A stretch of DNA of 64,000 bases, taken from NCBI RefSeq assembly GCF_000722875.1, contig NZ_JFHR01000006.1, positions 62,001 to 126,000 on the forward strand. The letters run 5' to 3'. This stretch comes from Sphingobium chlorophenolicum. Its GTDB lineage: Bacteria; Pseudomonadota; Alphaproteobacteria; Sphingomonadales; Sphingomonadaceae. This document shows, piece by piece, positions 34,032 to 43,104 of the stretch (the stretch's first letter is position 1; each line of letters opens with the position of its first letter). The notes beneath the pieces are model-generated. The model ran no database searches, was not told where the DNA came from, and was given only the letters and a program-made list of their open reading frames with translations. Made by a program: the position numbers and the translations under genes.

Positions 34032-37000
34032 ATGACCACGAAATTTATCGGAACGCGCGCCAGCCTGCTATTCGGCGCATCCTTGGCCGGCCTGATGGCG
34101 TCGTCCGGCGCGCTGGCGCAGCAGCAGCCTGCGCCGCCGCCCGCCACCATGCCCGACATCGTGGTCACGGCCCAGCGCGAAAGCCAGTCGCTGCAAAGCG
34201 TCCCCATCTCCGTCAGCGCCTTCACATCGGAATCGCTCAAGCAGCAGCAGATCGACAATTCGCTCGACCTTCAGCTTTCGCTGCCCAACACGATCTTCAC
34301 CAAGAATAATTTCTCGAAGTCCAGCTTCACGATCCGCGGCATCGGCGACCTGTGCGTCGGCAGCAGTTGCGACAGCGCGACCGGCATCACCAGCAACGAC
34401 CTGCCCCTGTTCGACACCCGCCTGTTCGAAGTCGAATATTTCGACCTGGAACGGGTCGAGGTGCTGCGCGGACCGCAGGGCACCCTCTTCGGCCGCAACG
34501 CAACCTCCGGCGTGGTCAATTTCATCACCGCGAGACCGGACCTGAACGGCATCCACGCGTCGGGCGAATTCGAATATGGCAATTATGATTCGAAGAAGGT
34601 GAAGGGCATGTTGAACGTGCCCCTGACCGATACTCTGGGCGTCCGCGTCGCGGGCATCTACGTCAAGCGCGACGGCTATACGAAGAATCTCTACGACGGA
34701 TCGCATCTGGACGGTCGCGACATCTACGCCGTTCGCGGATCGGTCCGCTGGGAACCGTCCAGTTCGACCACCATCGACCTTGTCGGCTATTATTTCCATG
34801 AGCGCGACAACCGCCTGCGCATCCAGAAGCAGAAGTGCCTGCGCGACCCCACCGGCGTGCTGGGCTGCCTGCCCGGCCGTCTCGGCAACGATTATACGAA
34901 CGGCAACGCGACGTTCGGCGGCACGCTCACGTCCCGCGAATATCTGACGATGCAGGGCGGCCCCGGCATCGGCGCGCTCGCCCTGGGCAGCCTCTACGGC
35001 CCCGACGCGAACCTTGGAAATCCGCTGATCTCCGATCCCAGGACCGTGAACACCGATTTCCATCCCACCTTCTTCTCCGACGAGATTCAGGCCCAGTTGC
35101 GGATCGAACATGATTTCGGCCCCGTCACCCTGCGCGTGTCGGGCCAATATCAGCGCACCCGCACCGCCGCGTCGCAGGATTATAATCTCAGCGTCAACAA
35201 CGCGGCGCGCATGCTGCCGGGCCTCACGACGCTCCAGGCCTATGGCAACGGCGTAGCGGGCCCCTCGCTGGCGCAGTTCGGCCAGGTGGCGGCGGCGCTG
35301 ATCCCCAACGGTCCGGCAGGCCCCTACTGCACCTCGGTCGTGGACGACAGCGCCACCGGCGCCTATGGCGGGCACAAGCTTTGCGCCGCCACGCCGCAGG
35401 ATTTCGACCGCACCAGCCTGTTCGGCCGCGCCTATACCGGCGAAGCCATCCTATCCAGCAAGTTCGACGGCCCCTTCAACTTCCTGGTCGGCGGCATCTA
35501 CAGCAATTACCGCAACCGCAACGCCGACTATAATGTGAACGCCTTCAACGTCGATTATGCGGCGGGTGTGCTGGGCGTGCTGACCTCGCTCGGCCAGCAG
35601 GGCGCGCAACAGGCGGCGGGCCAGCCCGTCACCTATCCCACCGTTTTCCTGGCATCGCCCTATGTCAAAAATAATTCGCAGATCTTCCAGCTCAAATCCT
35701 ACGGCCTGTTCGGCGAAGGCTATATCGACCTCGACGACCGGCTGAAATTCACGGCGGGCCTGCGCTACAATCATGACAGCAAGTCCAATCGGGCGCGCAA
35801 CACCGTCATTTCCTTCCCCGTTCCCTACGGCACGGCGAACGCCTTCGACTCTCCCTATTTCGCCGCCTATGACGCCGACGCCGGACGGCCGGGCATCCAG
35901 CCGGTGCAATTGCGCAACGCGACATTCAGCGAATTCACCGGCCGCGCCGTGCTGGATTTCCAGATCACGCCCAGGAACCTGCTCTACGCATCCTATTCGC
36001 GGGGCTATAAATCGGGCGGCATCAACCCGCCGCTGCTGCCGATCTTCAGCATTTCGGACAGTTTCGAACCGGAATTCGTGAACGCTTTCGAAATCGGAAC
36101 GAAGAACAGCTTCCTGAACGGCACGCTGCGCTTCAACGCCTCCGCCTTCTACTATCAATATAAGGGGCTGCAACTCAGCCGCATCGTCAGCCGCACCAGC
36201 GTGAACGACAATGTCGACGCGGACATCTACGGCGTGGAGCTGGAGGCGATCGCCAAGCCCATTCCCGCCCTGACGGTGAACATCAACGCCAGCTACCTGC
36301 ACACCAAAGTATCGTCGGACCGTTATATCACCAACCCCCGCGATCCGTCGGGCGGGCGCAGCGACGCCGTCATCGTGAAGGATATCGCGAACGGCTCCAA
36401 CTGCACGGTCCTGCCCAACACCGCCGGAAACGCGGCGGCGGCGAACAATTTCGTCAACTTCGTGAATGGAGAGATCAACGCGGGCCGCGTCATCAACCAG
36501 TCGACCGGACGCCCCATGTTCCGGCCGGGGGCGGGGTTGCAGGGGACCACGCCCTTCCCGGCGGCCAGCGGCCTGAACGGCGCGACCGGCGCCTACGGCG
36601 TCTGTTCGGTCCTGGCCTCCTACGTCGCCAGCGCGGGGGGAACGGGGGCCAGCGGGGTGACGGTCCTGACCGACGGCAATCCGGTGAACCTGCGCGGCAA
36701 CCGGCTGCCCCAGGCCCCCAATTTCAAGGTTTCGGCAGGCGCGCAATATAGCGTCGACCTGGGCGGAAACGGGATGACCCTGGTGCCCCGCATCGACGCC
36801 ATCCTGACCGGCGGCAGCTATGGATCGGTGTTCAACGGCAACGCCAACCGCATCCCCAGCTACGTCATCCTGAACGCCCAGATGCAGCTCAACGGCCGGG
36901 ACGACCGCTGGTTCGCCCGCGCCTTCGTGCAGAATCTGACGAACAGCAACGCGATCACCGGCCTGTACGTGTCCGACCAGCCTTCGGGCCTGTTCACGAA

Positions 37001-37055
37001 CATCTTCACGCTGGAACCGCGCCGCTACGGCATCGCGGTCGGCATGAATTTTTAA
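34032..37055 (+). CDS. TonB-dependent outer-membrane receptor
   Basis: 1007 residues. A signal peptide (cleaved after SSGALAQ) is followed by a TonB-box-like segment DIVVTAQRE, the plug domain (SLQSVPISVSAF, DLERVEVLRGPQGTLFGRNA with the conserved LRGPQGTLFG) and a large beta barrel ending in RRYGIAVGMNF with C-terminal Phe. It belongs to the big sphingomonad receptor group used for uptake of aromatic and other organic substrates as well as siderophores; context favours an organic acid. The ATG at 34032 has AGGAGG ten bases upstream; the frame from 33969 adds a hydrophilic leader before the signal peptide. Confidence 0.93.
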   Translation: MTTKFIGTRASLLFGASLAGLMASSGALAQQQPAPPPATMPDIVVTAQRESQSLQSVPISVSAFTSESLKQQQIDNSLDLQLSLPNTIFTKNNFSKSSFTIRGIGDLCVGSSCDSATGITSNDLPLFDTRLFEVEYFDLERVEVLRGPQGTLFGRNATSGVVNFITARPDLNGIHASGEFEYGNYDSKKVKGMLNVPLTDTLGVRVAGIYVKRDGYTKNLYDGSHLDGRDIYAVRGSVRWEPSSSTTIDLVGYYFHERDNRLRIQKQKCLRDPTGVLGCLPGRLGNDYTNGNATFGGTLTSREYLTMQGGPGIGALALGSLYGPDANLGNPLISDPRTVNTDFHPTFFSDEIQAQLRIEHDFGPVTLRVSGQYQRTRTAASQDYNLSVNNAARMLPGLTTLQAYGNGVAGPSLAQFGQVAAALIPNGPAGPYCTSVVDDSATGAYGGHKLCAATPQDFDRTSLFGRAYTGEAILSSKFDGPFNFLVGGIYSNYRNRNADYNVNAFNVDYAAGVLGVLTSLGQQGAQQAAGQPVTYPTVFLASPYVKNNSQIFQLKSYGLFGEGYIDLDDRLKFTAGLRYNHDSKSNRARNTVISFPVPYGTANAFDSPYFAAYDADAGRPGIQPVQLRNATFSEFTGRAVLDFQITPRNLLYASYSRGYKSGGINPPLLPIFSISDSFEPEFVNAFEIGTKNSFLNGTLRFNASAFYYQYKGLQLSRIVSRTSVNDNVDADIYGVELEAIAKPIPALTVNINASYLHTKVSSDRYITNPRDPSGGRSDAVIVKDIANGSNCTVLPNTAGNAAAANNFVNFVNGEINAGRVINQSTGRPMFRPGAGLQGTTPFPAASGLNGATGAYGVCSVLASYVASAGGTGASGVTVLTDGNPVNLRGNRLPQAPNFKVSAGAQYSVDLGGNGMTLVPRIDAILTGGSYGSVFNGNANRIPSYVILNAQMQLNGRDDRWFARAFVQNLTNSNAITGLYVSDQPSGLFTNIFTLEPRRYGIAVGMNF

Positions 37056-37825
37056 ACCACGCGGAAAGAAGCCGTCCCCAACCCGCCAATCCTGGCGACC
37101 ACAGAGTCGCCAGGATTGAGCGCCACCATCGGCCCCAGCGCCCCGGTCAGCACTATATCCCCGGCCCGCAACGGCTCGCCAAGACCCGCCATGGTACGCG
37201 CCAGCCAGACGGCGGCATTCAACGGATGGCCGAGGCAGGCCGCGCCGGCGCCCAGCGAAGCCACCGCCCCATTAACCTCCAGCACCATGCCGCAGCTATA
37301 GAGATCCAGCCCGGCCAGCCCCTTGCGCTCCTGCCCCAGCACGAAGAAGGCGGAGGAGCCATTATCGGCGACCGTATCGGCAAAGCTGATCTTCCAGTCG
37401 GCGATACGGCTGTCCACGATCTCGATGGCCGCCGCGACATGCTCCACCGCTGCGGCCACGGTTTCGACGGTGGCGTCCACATCGTCCAGATCGCGGCCCA
37501 ATATCAGGGCAATCTCGGCCTCAGCCTTGGGCTGGATCGCCTTCGACGCCGGCAGCACGCCTCCGTCGGCAATCTCCATATCAGCGAACAACACCCCGAA
37601 ATCCGGCTGATCGACGCCAAGCTGCGCCTGCACCGCCTTGGCGGTCAGCCCGATCTTGCGCCCGACGATGCGACGGCCCGCCTCCCTCCAGTAACGGGTG
37701 TTGATCGCCTGCACCGCATATGCACCCGCAGCGTCGGTGGGTTCCAGCACGCCGCGCAACGGGGCAATCGCCTCGCCGTCATAAGCAGCCCGCAAGGCCG
37801 CGGCCGTCCGTTCGAAATTGCTCAA
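37052..37825 (-). CDS. 2-oxopent-4-enoate hydratase-like protein (MhpD family)
   Basis: 257 residues. It belongs to the hydratase/decarboxylase branch of the FAH superfamily (MhpD, BphH, DmpE): VGRKIGLTAKAVQAQLGV near the N-terminus, EAEIALILGRDL with metal-binding acids, and LTGALGPMVALNPGDSV near the C-terminus. Such enzymes hydrate 2-hydroxypenta-2,4-dienoate in meta-cleavage pathways. No ring-cleavage dioxygenase, aldolase or acetaldehyde dehydrogenase is in the window. The start is TTG, with AGGG five bases upstream. Its stop overlaps that of the TonB receptor (convergent, four bases). Confidence 0.87.
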   Translation of the reverse strand: MSNFERTAAALRAAYDGEAIAPLRGVLEPTDAAGAYAVQAINTRYWREAGRRIVGRKIGLTAKAVQAQLGVDQPDFGVLFADMEIADGGVLPASKAIQPKAEAEIALILGRDLDDVDATVETVAAAVEHVAAAIEIVDSRIADWKISFADTVADNGSSAFFVLGQERKGLAGLDLYSCGMVLEVNGAVASLGAGAACLGHPLNAAVWLARTMAGLGEPLRAGDIVLTGALGPMVALNPGDSVVARIGGLGTASFRVV

Positions 37826-37857
37826 GATTTCCCTGCCCTGGAATGTGAAATACCGCC

Positions 37858-37874
37858 GACGACGTTACGTCGTC
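37858..37874. repeat. Short dyad in the hydratase promoter region
   Basis: GACGACG-TTA-CGTCGTC, 33 bases upstream of the hydratase TTG start; a possible operator, with no regulator assignable. Confidence 0.35.
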
Positions 37875-37970
37875 CCCTTCCAGGAGGCAATTTGCCGCCC
37901 AACCTTATCTCTCACAAAATAAGAAAATCGCGCAAAGTGTCATCCGGGCGATAGCGGCAAAGCGGGGATT

Positions 37971-38046
37971 TGGTGGGCCCGGCAGGACTCGAACCCGCAA
38001 CCTAGCCGTTATGAGCGGCCAGCTCTAACCATTGAGCTACAGGCCC
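37971..38046 (-). tRNA. tRNA-Ile2(CAT) (possibly tRNA-Met)
   Basis: 76 bases with CCA encoded. Acceptor stem GGGCCTG pairs with CGGGCCC; the anticodon loop is CTCATAA with anticodon CAT; the T-arm has GGTTCGAGTCC. The flanking anticodon stem (GCCG/CGGC) and the following TAGGTTG resemble the lysidine-modified isoleucine tRNA, but an elongator Met tRNA cannot be fully excluded without a covariance model. Confidence 0.93.
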
Positions 38047-38071
38047 CACCTTCGTGCCCGGATAGGCAGCA

Positions 38072-39109
38072 TCAGGCCGCTTGGCAAGCCCGTCCGTGCG
38101 GCTGAACCGCGCCCAGCAATTGATCCAGCGTCACCGCCCGGACATTCCGCCGGTCCAGATGGCCCAGCACCTTATCCCACCAGCGATAAAAAGCCGTCCG
38201 GTCCGCTTCGTCGCGAACATAGGGCGTATGGCCCGGCTCCAACGTTGGGGAGTGGAAACTGAAATTCAGCACAGGCACGCCCTCCCCGATCAACGCATCG
38301 ATGGCGGCAATCGCCTCCTGCGGCGCGATCCCCTCCGGCGTCAGCGGTATCCGGCTCAGCATCCGCGCCCGCGCCAGCGCGCCCGCGACAGGCCCCATGC
38401 GCTGCGCCACGCGATAGAGCCGCTCCCCGCCCCCTCGCAACCAACCGACAAAGGCCGTCGAAAGCGGCAGTTCCACCAGCCTCCGCCCCGGCCCCGCCCA
38501 ATAGGGATATTGCGGCAAACCCTGAAAATCCGGCCCATATTGCCCGCTATAATCGAACCGCCCGCGCACCGAACTGTCCAGCCGGAACCCCGCCTCCTCC
38601 AGCAGGCGCGCACTGTTCGGCCCCACGCCATAGCGCCCCGCCCGATAAGCGACCGGCCGCGCGCCAAAGCGCTCCGCGATCCTCTGGCACAACGCCTCCA
38701 GCTTCGCCCGCTCCACCGCTTCCGGCAGGAACCCCACATAGCTGTTGGCCGCCGTCACTTCCTCGACATGCGGCGGATTGACCCAGGGATGGAGATGCGC
38801 GCCGACATCCGCCGCGCCATCCGCCAGCCAGCGCCCCATCATCTCCGCCGCCGCATCGCTGTCGACCACCGGATAGTCGGTCACATAAACCGGCTTCACC
38901 CCCGCCGCCGCGAAATAGGCCTGCCCCCGCGCCATGCCGTCCAGCGCCGTCACGCCATGGCCGGTCCTGCGGAAGGGCGCGTTCCAGTCGAACTCCTCCT
39001 CCGTATCCACGAACAGCATGAACCGCGTGCCAAATGCCGGATCGAACGCGATCCTGTCCTCCGCCGCAGGCATGCGCAGCAGGCCGCCATCATGGGAAAA
39101 GCTGGTCAT
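38072..39109 (-). CDS. Polysaccharide deacetylase-like (WalW-type) protein
   Basis: 345 residues, no signal peptide. The NodB-like fold is suggested by FVDTEEEFDWN near the N-terminus (catalytic/metal acids), DVGAHLHPWVNPP (metal-binding His pair) and YRAGRYGVGPNSARLLEEAGF (the conserved R-A-GR segment). FSFHSPTLEPGHTPYV supplies the late histidine. Similar proteins are annotated WalW near glycan biosynthesis genes. The substrate is unknown. It ends 25 bases from the tRNA. Confidence 0.78.
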   Translation of the reverse strand: MTSFSHDGGLLRMPAAEDRIAFDPAFGTRFMLFVDTEEEFDWNAPFRRTGHGVTALDGMARGQAYFAAAGVKPVYVTDYPVVDSDAAAEMMGRWLADGAADVGAHLHPWVNPPHVEEVTAANSYVGFLPEAVERAKLEALCQRIAERFGARPVAYRAGRYGVGPNSARLLEEAGFRLDSSVRGRFDYSGQYGPDFQGLPQYPYWAGPGRRLVELPLSTAFVGWLRGGGERLYRVAQRMGPVAGALARARMLSRIPLTPEGIAPQEAIAAIDALIGEGVPVLNFSFHSPTLEPGHTPYVRDEADRTAFYRWWDKVLGHLDRRNVRAVTLDQLLGAVQPHGRACQAA

Positions 39110-39160
39110 CCCGCCATCGCTAACCCGATTTGGTTGCGATAGGGTTTCCCTAAGCAGAAA

Positions 39161-40882
39161 TCAGGCGCTGCCGACCGCATCCTCGGTTTCGGTCAGGGCA
39201 GGCACGGCCAGCAGGAAACGGCCCGGCTCAATCTCCAGCGCGCCGCCGCATCCCGTGGCCAGACTGCGGATCAGCCGTAGCGAAAAACCCAGCCCCAGCA
39301 AAGGCCCATCCGCCCAATTCCCGTCCGGCATATAGCCCGGATCGAGCAATCGATCCTCTTCCATCCCCGTCAGTGATGACGGCCGGTCGATGGCCAGCAC
39401 CACGCGCCCATCGGCTCCGTCGGGCTGATACCAGCAGGCCCCGGTCAACGCCTCTCCCGCAGGCGACACGGAAATCAGCGTGCGCAGCAGATGCTGCACC
39501 ATGCGCTCGCCCTGCACCGGGTCGATCCGCACCATCGGCAGGTCGCGTCCCATGGCGATGTCGATCTGCGCGCTGTCGCCCTGCTCGCGGAAGCGCGCCG
39601 AAACCTGCGTCACCAGCAACGCCGGATCGACCGAGCGCGGCGCCTCCCCGCCTTCCCCCCGCGCAACCCGCGCCGCCAGGTCCAGATCGTCGAACGCCGT
39701 CAGCAAATGCCGCGCATCCACCGCGATCTTGCCCGCCATATCGCGATATTGAAGCCCCGCCGGACCGAACAGTTCCTGCTCGATAATCTCGGCAAAGCCC
39801 AAAATGGCGTTCAGGGGCGTGCGCAATTCATGCACCAGTTGCCGGATCGAATCGGCGGAAAGCCCCGCAATCGCCACGGATTCGGCACGCGGCTCGGACG
39901 CGACCTCATGCAGGAAAGGCCGCCGCGCCTGCCCGCGATAGCCCTGAAACCGGCCGGATCGCGGATCGAAAAAGGGCGTCGCCGACAGGCGCCACTCGCC
40001 CGCCATCGTCCCGCCCATGATGGTGTAGCGGCCATTCTGGAACCCGCTGCGCCGCATGAAGGCACCCGCGACATGCCCGTCCGGCCCGCTGCCGCCTTCC
40101 AGCGCCGTCTCGTTGAGCGCAAGCCCGATCAACGCCGCCCGCGGCCCCTGGTCGATCCAGACGATGGTCCCCGCCGCATCCGTCTCGAAGGCGAAGGCAC
40201 GCGGCCCCGCCACGGCGGCGCGCTGCGGCTGCTCCTCTTCCTCGCCAGCCCGGCGGGCACTGGTGAAGCGCGCGATCCGGTCGACCAGATTGCGGATCTG
40301 GCTCCGCCCCTCCCCAACCTCCTCGGCCGCGTCCTCCTCGACAACTTCCTCCGGCTGCGGCGCGGCGGGCGGATCGGCCTGCACGATCATCGCCTCGGTC
40401 AGCAGCATATCCTCCTGCTCGACCTCCGCATCGCTGGTCAGCACCAGATCGGTCGCGCCAAAGGCGGCCAACCCCTGCAACGTCTCTTCCCCCAGGTCGC
40501 GCCGCGACCGCAACACGCCCCGCGCCGTCGGCGTCAGGCGCGGCAACATCTCCACCCAAGCCGCATCGGGCAGGCGGGCGCGGGACATGGCGGCCGCCGC
40601 GATCGCTGGCCGGTCATTGGCGAAAAATTCGATCAGACTCGGCGACCGCAGCCGCCCGCCCAGTTCCACCACGGTGGCGATCCGCTGCGTTTCCGACAGC
40701 TTGGGCAGCAGCCCGTTCAGCCGCTCCAGTAGCGCCCCGCGCTCGGCATCCGACAGGGCCGACCGGTCATGCCGGTCATTTTGCGCCAGCAGATCAACGC
40801 ATTGCCGCCACAGCGTCACCGCACCCAGGCCGCTTCGGCCTTCCCCGGCGAGTACCGTCTGCATAAGATCGTTGAAGCGCAC
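39161..40882 (-). CDS. Cytoplasmic sensor kinase-like protein with degenerate ATPase domain
   Basis: 573 residues, no membrane segment. An all-helical N-terminal domain (1-150), an acidic linker (about 150-190), a PAS-like region (225-320), and a HisKA domain with His351 in RQLVHELRTPLNAILGF follow in order. The C-terminal HATPase-like region keeps GLGFSLRLIRSL (G2-like) but the N-box lacks its asparagine (MVQHLLRTLIS) and the G1 DxGxG is replaced by AIDRPSSLTG. It may therefore be a weak or inactive kinase, or a phosphatase/phosphotransfer protein. No response regulator is adjacent. Confidence 0.8.
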   Translation of the reverse strand: MRFNDLMQTVLAGEGRSGLGAVTLWRQCVDLLAQNDRHDRSALSDAERGALLERLNGLLPKLSETQRIATVVELGGRLRSPSLIEFFANDRPAIAAAAMSRARLPDAAWVEMLPRLTPTARGVLRSRRDLGEETLQGLAAFGATDLVLTSDAEVEQEDMLLTEAMIVQADPPAAPQPEEVVEEDAAEEVGEGRSQIRNLVDRIARFTSARRAGEEEEQPQRAAVAGPRAFAFETDAAGTIVWIDQGPRAALIGLALNETALEGGSGPDGHVAGAFMRRSGFQNGRYTIMGGTMAGEWRLSATPFFDPRSGRFQGYRGQARRPFLHEVASEPRAESVAIAGLSADSIRQLVHELRTPLNAILGFAEIIEQELFGPAGLQYRDMAGKIAVDARHLLTAFDDLDLAARVARGEGGEAPRSVDPALLVTQVSARFREQGDSAQIDIAMGRDLPMVRIDPVQGERMVQHLLRTLISVSPAGEALTGACWYQPDGADGRVVLAIDRPSSLTGMEEDRLLDPGYMPDGNWADGPLLGLGFSLRLIRSLATGCGGALEIEPGRFLLAVPALTETEDAVGSA

Positions 40883-41063
40883 GCAAATTCCCCATTTCCG
40901 GCATCAGCCGGCGATATCGTTACACAGGAATAATGCTTCCCGGACCAAAGGGGAAGGGACGCAAATGGGTTCTTATGCGAACGTCGCATAGTGGGACAAT
41001 TGCATTGCTCTGAAATATTATTATGATAACGCGATATTAACAGGCAAGGAAATAAGCGGAATA

Positions 41064-41537
41064 ATGGCCGGCCCCAATATTGACGACATCGACCTCCAGA
41101 TCCTGGGCGAATTGCAGGGCGACGGCAGGATGACCAATGTGGAGCTGGCCCGCAAGGTGGGCCTGACCGCTCCCCCCTGCCTGCGCCGCGTCCGCGCGCT
41201 GGAGGAAAGCGGCGCCATCAATTCCTACCATGCCGTGGTGAACCCATCGATGCTGGGCTACACCATCACGGTCTTCGCCATGGTCAGCCTGAAAAGCCAG
41301 GCCGAGGCGGACCTGAAGGCGTTCGAGGACCATATCGCCACCCTGCCGGAAGTGCGCGAATGCTATATGCTGAACGGCGAGATCGACTTCATATTGAAGG
41401 TCGTGGCGAAGGATTTGCAGAGCTTCCAGCAATTCCTAACCTCGAAACTGACCCCCGCCCCCAATGTGGTGAGCGTGAAGACGTCCCTTACCATCCGCAC
41501 GTCGAAGAACATGCCAGGCGTTCCCCTCCCGGTTTGA
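41064..41537 (+). CDS. Lrp/AsnC-family transcriptional regulator
   Basis: 157 residues. The N-terminal HTH (residues about 8-60; DDIDLQILGELQGDGRMTNV then LARKVGLTAPPCLRRVRALE) is followed by the RAM/ligand-binding domain (FAMVSLKSQAEADLKAFEDH). Members bind amino acids and regulate their metabolism as octamers. It is divergent from the kinase-like gene; no obvious target is adjacent. Confidence 0.92.
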   Translation: MAGPNIDDIDLQILGELQGDGRMTNVELARKVGLTAPPCLRRVRALEESGAINSYHAVVNPSMLGYTITVFAMVSLKSQAEADLKAFEDHIATLPEVRECYMLNGEIDFILKVVAKDLQSFQQFLTSKLTPAPNVVSVKTSLTIRTSKNMPGVPLPV

Positions 41538-41577
41538 GGGCGGCGAGGGGTGGATGGCAGTCAGTCCGCTTTCTCTC

Positions 41578-41690
41578 CTCCGTTCGCCCTGAGTAGGGAC
41601 TGAGCGAAGTCGAAGGCCCGTATCGAAGGGTCTGCGCGGTCCTTCGATACGCCATTTCGACAAGCTCAATGCTACTCAGGACGAACGGAG
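41578..41690. repeat. Family B dispersed palindromic repeat, copy 1 (complete)
   Basis: A long dyad: CTCCGTTCGCCCTGAGTAG at the left and CTACTCAGGACGAACGGAG at the right, with TTCGATACG/CGTATCGAA and GAGCGAAGTCGAA/TTCGACAAGCTC arms inside. Related fragments are at 50508, 52623 and 59225. Noncoding, in the convergent gap after the Lrp-type gene. Confidence 0.85.
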
Positions 41691-41723
41691 AGTGACCGCC
41701 ATTGGCCAAAACCCGCCATCACC

Positions 41724-42998
41724 TCAACTCGCGGGCGTCACCACCACCGGCGTAAACGCCGTCTTCCGGCTCTGCTGATCCACCCAAACCGACCAGAATC
41801 CCGCGACATTCGCCCAATTCCCCCCCGTCACCTGCCCCAGCGCCGCCTTAGCGCCCGCCAGATCGCCGGACCGCGCAAGCGCCACGCCCAGCCGGGCATT
41901 GGCCTTGTTCGCATCGACCCCGCCCTTGCTCAGCGCCAGCCGATATTGCCCCACGGCCTGCGCGAACTGGGCAAGCGAGAAATAGGTATCCCCCACCGCC
42001 ATCGCCGCCGATCCGTCCTTGGCCGCCGCAGCCTTCTTCACCGCAGCGGGCAGTGCCGCGATCTCCTTGGCCGCCTTGGGCGTCGCGGATTTCATGAGCT
42101 GCGCCGTCACCGCCTGCGTCGGCGTCAGCTTGCCCGAAGAGCGCCCGGCCTCGATGATCGCCTTGGTCTCCGCGCTATAGCCCGTCTTGTCGGCCAGTTG
42201 CGCATAAGCCTGATAGTCGCGCTCGCTCGCCATCGCGCCATTGGCCGCCTGCAAGCGATAAAGATCCAACTGCACCTGCGCGTCCATGCCCGGCGCGCTC
42301 AGATAATTGGCCAGCGCCGACCGCCACTCGCCCGCCGAATCATAATGGCTCAGCCGCTCGCGATAGAGCGCGCCCACATCGGTCCAATCCCCCGCCTGAT
42401 AGGCCATGGAGATCGCCCGGTCATACCAGGCCGCCGGGATCGGCTGCCCCGCCGTCCGCTGCCGCGCCAGCGCCTCCTGCACATAGGCCCGCGCATCCTT
42501 CGCCTTGTTCCGCCGCAGCGCGATGTCGGCGCGCAACATGGTGGCGTCGATCGGGTCGTACCCCAGCGTTTTGGCGTAATCGAGCTGCGCGGTCGCATCG
42601 TCATAATTGCCGACGACGAAGGACAGATAACCCGCAATATAGCGCAGGCGCGGCATGTCCCCCTTCGGCACGGAAGAAGTCTTGAACATGTCGTTCAACG
42701 CAACGCGCTGCGCCTGCCGGTCGACCTTCAGCACCGCCAGTTCGAACCGCAGACCTGCCGCCACATAGGATTCGAAATCGCTGACCGGCATCAGCCCGGA
42801 AATCTGCGTCTGCGCGGCGGCGACATTGCCCGCCTTGATCGCGCCGTCCGCCGCCTGGGTCGCGGCGCGGAAGCTGTCCGACATCTGGATCACAGGGCCA
42901 ACGGCAACCGGCTTCTTCGCGACGGCCGGCGTGGAGGTCAGCAAAGCCGCCCCAACCAAAAGCCCAAAGGTCGGAATCGAATGTCGCATCATGGCCAT
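41724..42998 (-). CDS. Exported repeat (TPR-like) protein, paralogue of the upstream gene
   Basis: 424 residues from the preferred start. A signal peptide (LLVGAALLTSTPAVAKK) leads to an all-helical Ala-rich protein with TPR-like repeats. The C-terminal third (KGGVDANKANARLGVALARSG in part: KGGVDANKANARLGVAL) is clearly homologous to the neighbour's KGGVDADEINTRMGIAKAL, and both share a KTG..E.K..I.AGRS segment. AAGGGGG lies nine bases before the ATG at 42998; an ATG at 43007 abuts it. The function is unknown; protein-protein interaction in the periplasm is a guess. Confidence 0.82.
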   Translation of the reverse strand: MAMMRHSIPTFGLLVGAALLTSTPAVAKKPVAVGPVIQMSDSFRAATQAADGAIKAGNVAAAQTQISGLMPVSDFESYVAAGLRFELAVLKVDRQAQRVALNDMFKTSSVPKGDMPRLRYIAGYLSFVVGNYDDATAQLDYAKTLGYDPIDATMLRADIALRRNKAKDARAYVQEALARQRTAGQPIPAAWYDRAISMAYQAGDWTDVGALYRERLSHYDSAGEWRSALANYLSAPGMDAQVQLDLYRLQAANGAMASERDYQAYAQLADKTGYSAETKAIIEAGRSSGKLTPTQAVTAQLMKSATPKAAKEIAALPAAVKKAAAAKDGSAAMAVGDTYFSLAQFAQAVGQYRLALSKGGVDANKANARLGVALARSGDLAGAKAALGQVTGGNWANVAGFWSVWVDQQSRKTAFTPVVVTPAS

Positions 42999-43104
42999 GT
43001 CAGCCATCCCCCTTGTCGCCTGGCCCTGGCCAGATCGTTCATCATGTTCGAAGACAGAAAGGCGCGCCGCCCCTGACGGGCAGCGCGCCTCATATCAGGC
43101 AAAA

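Noticed and set aside
37971..38046. tRNA as an integration site for a genomic island (cluster 25.9-37.8 kb)
   Set aside because: No integrase gene and no direct repeat of the tRNA 3' end could be seen at the other side of the cluster.
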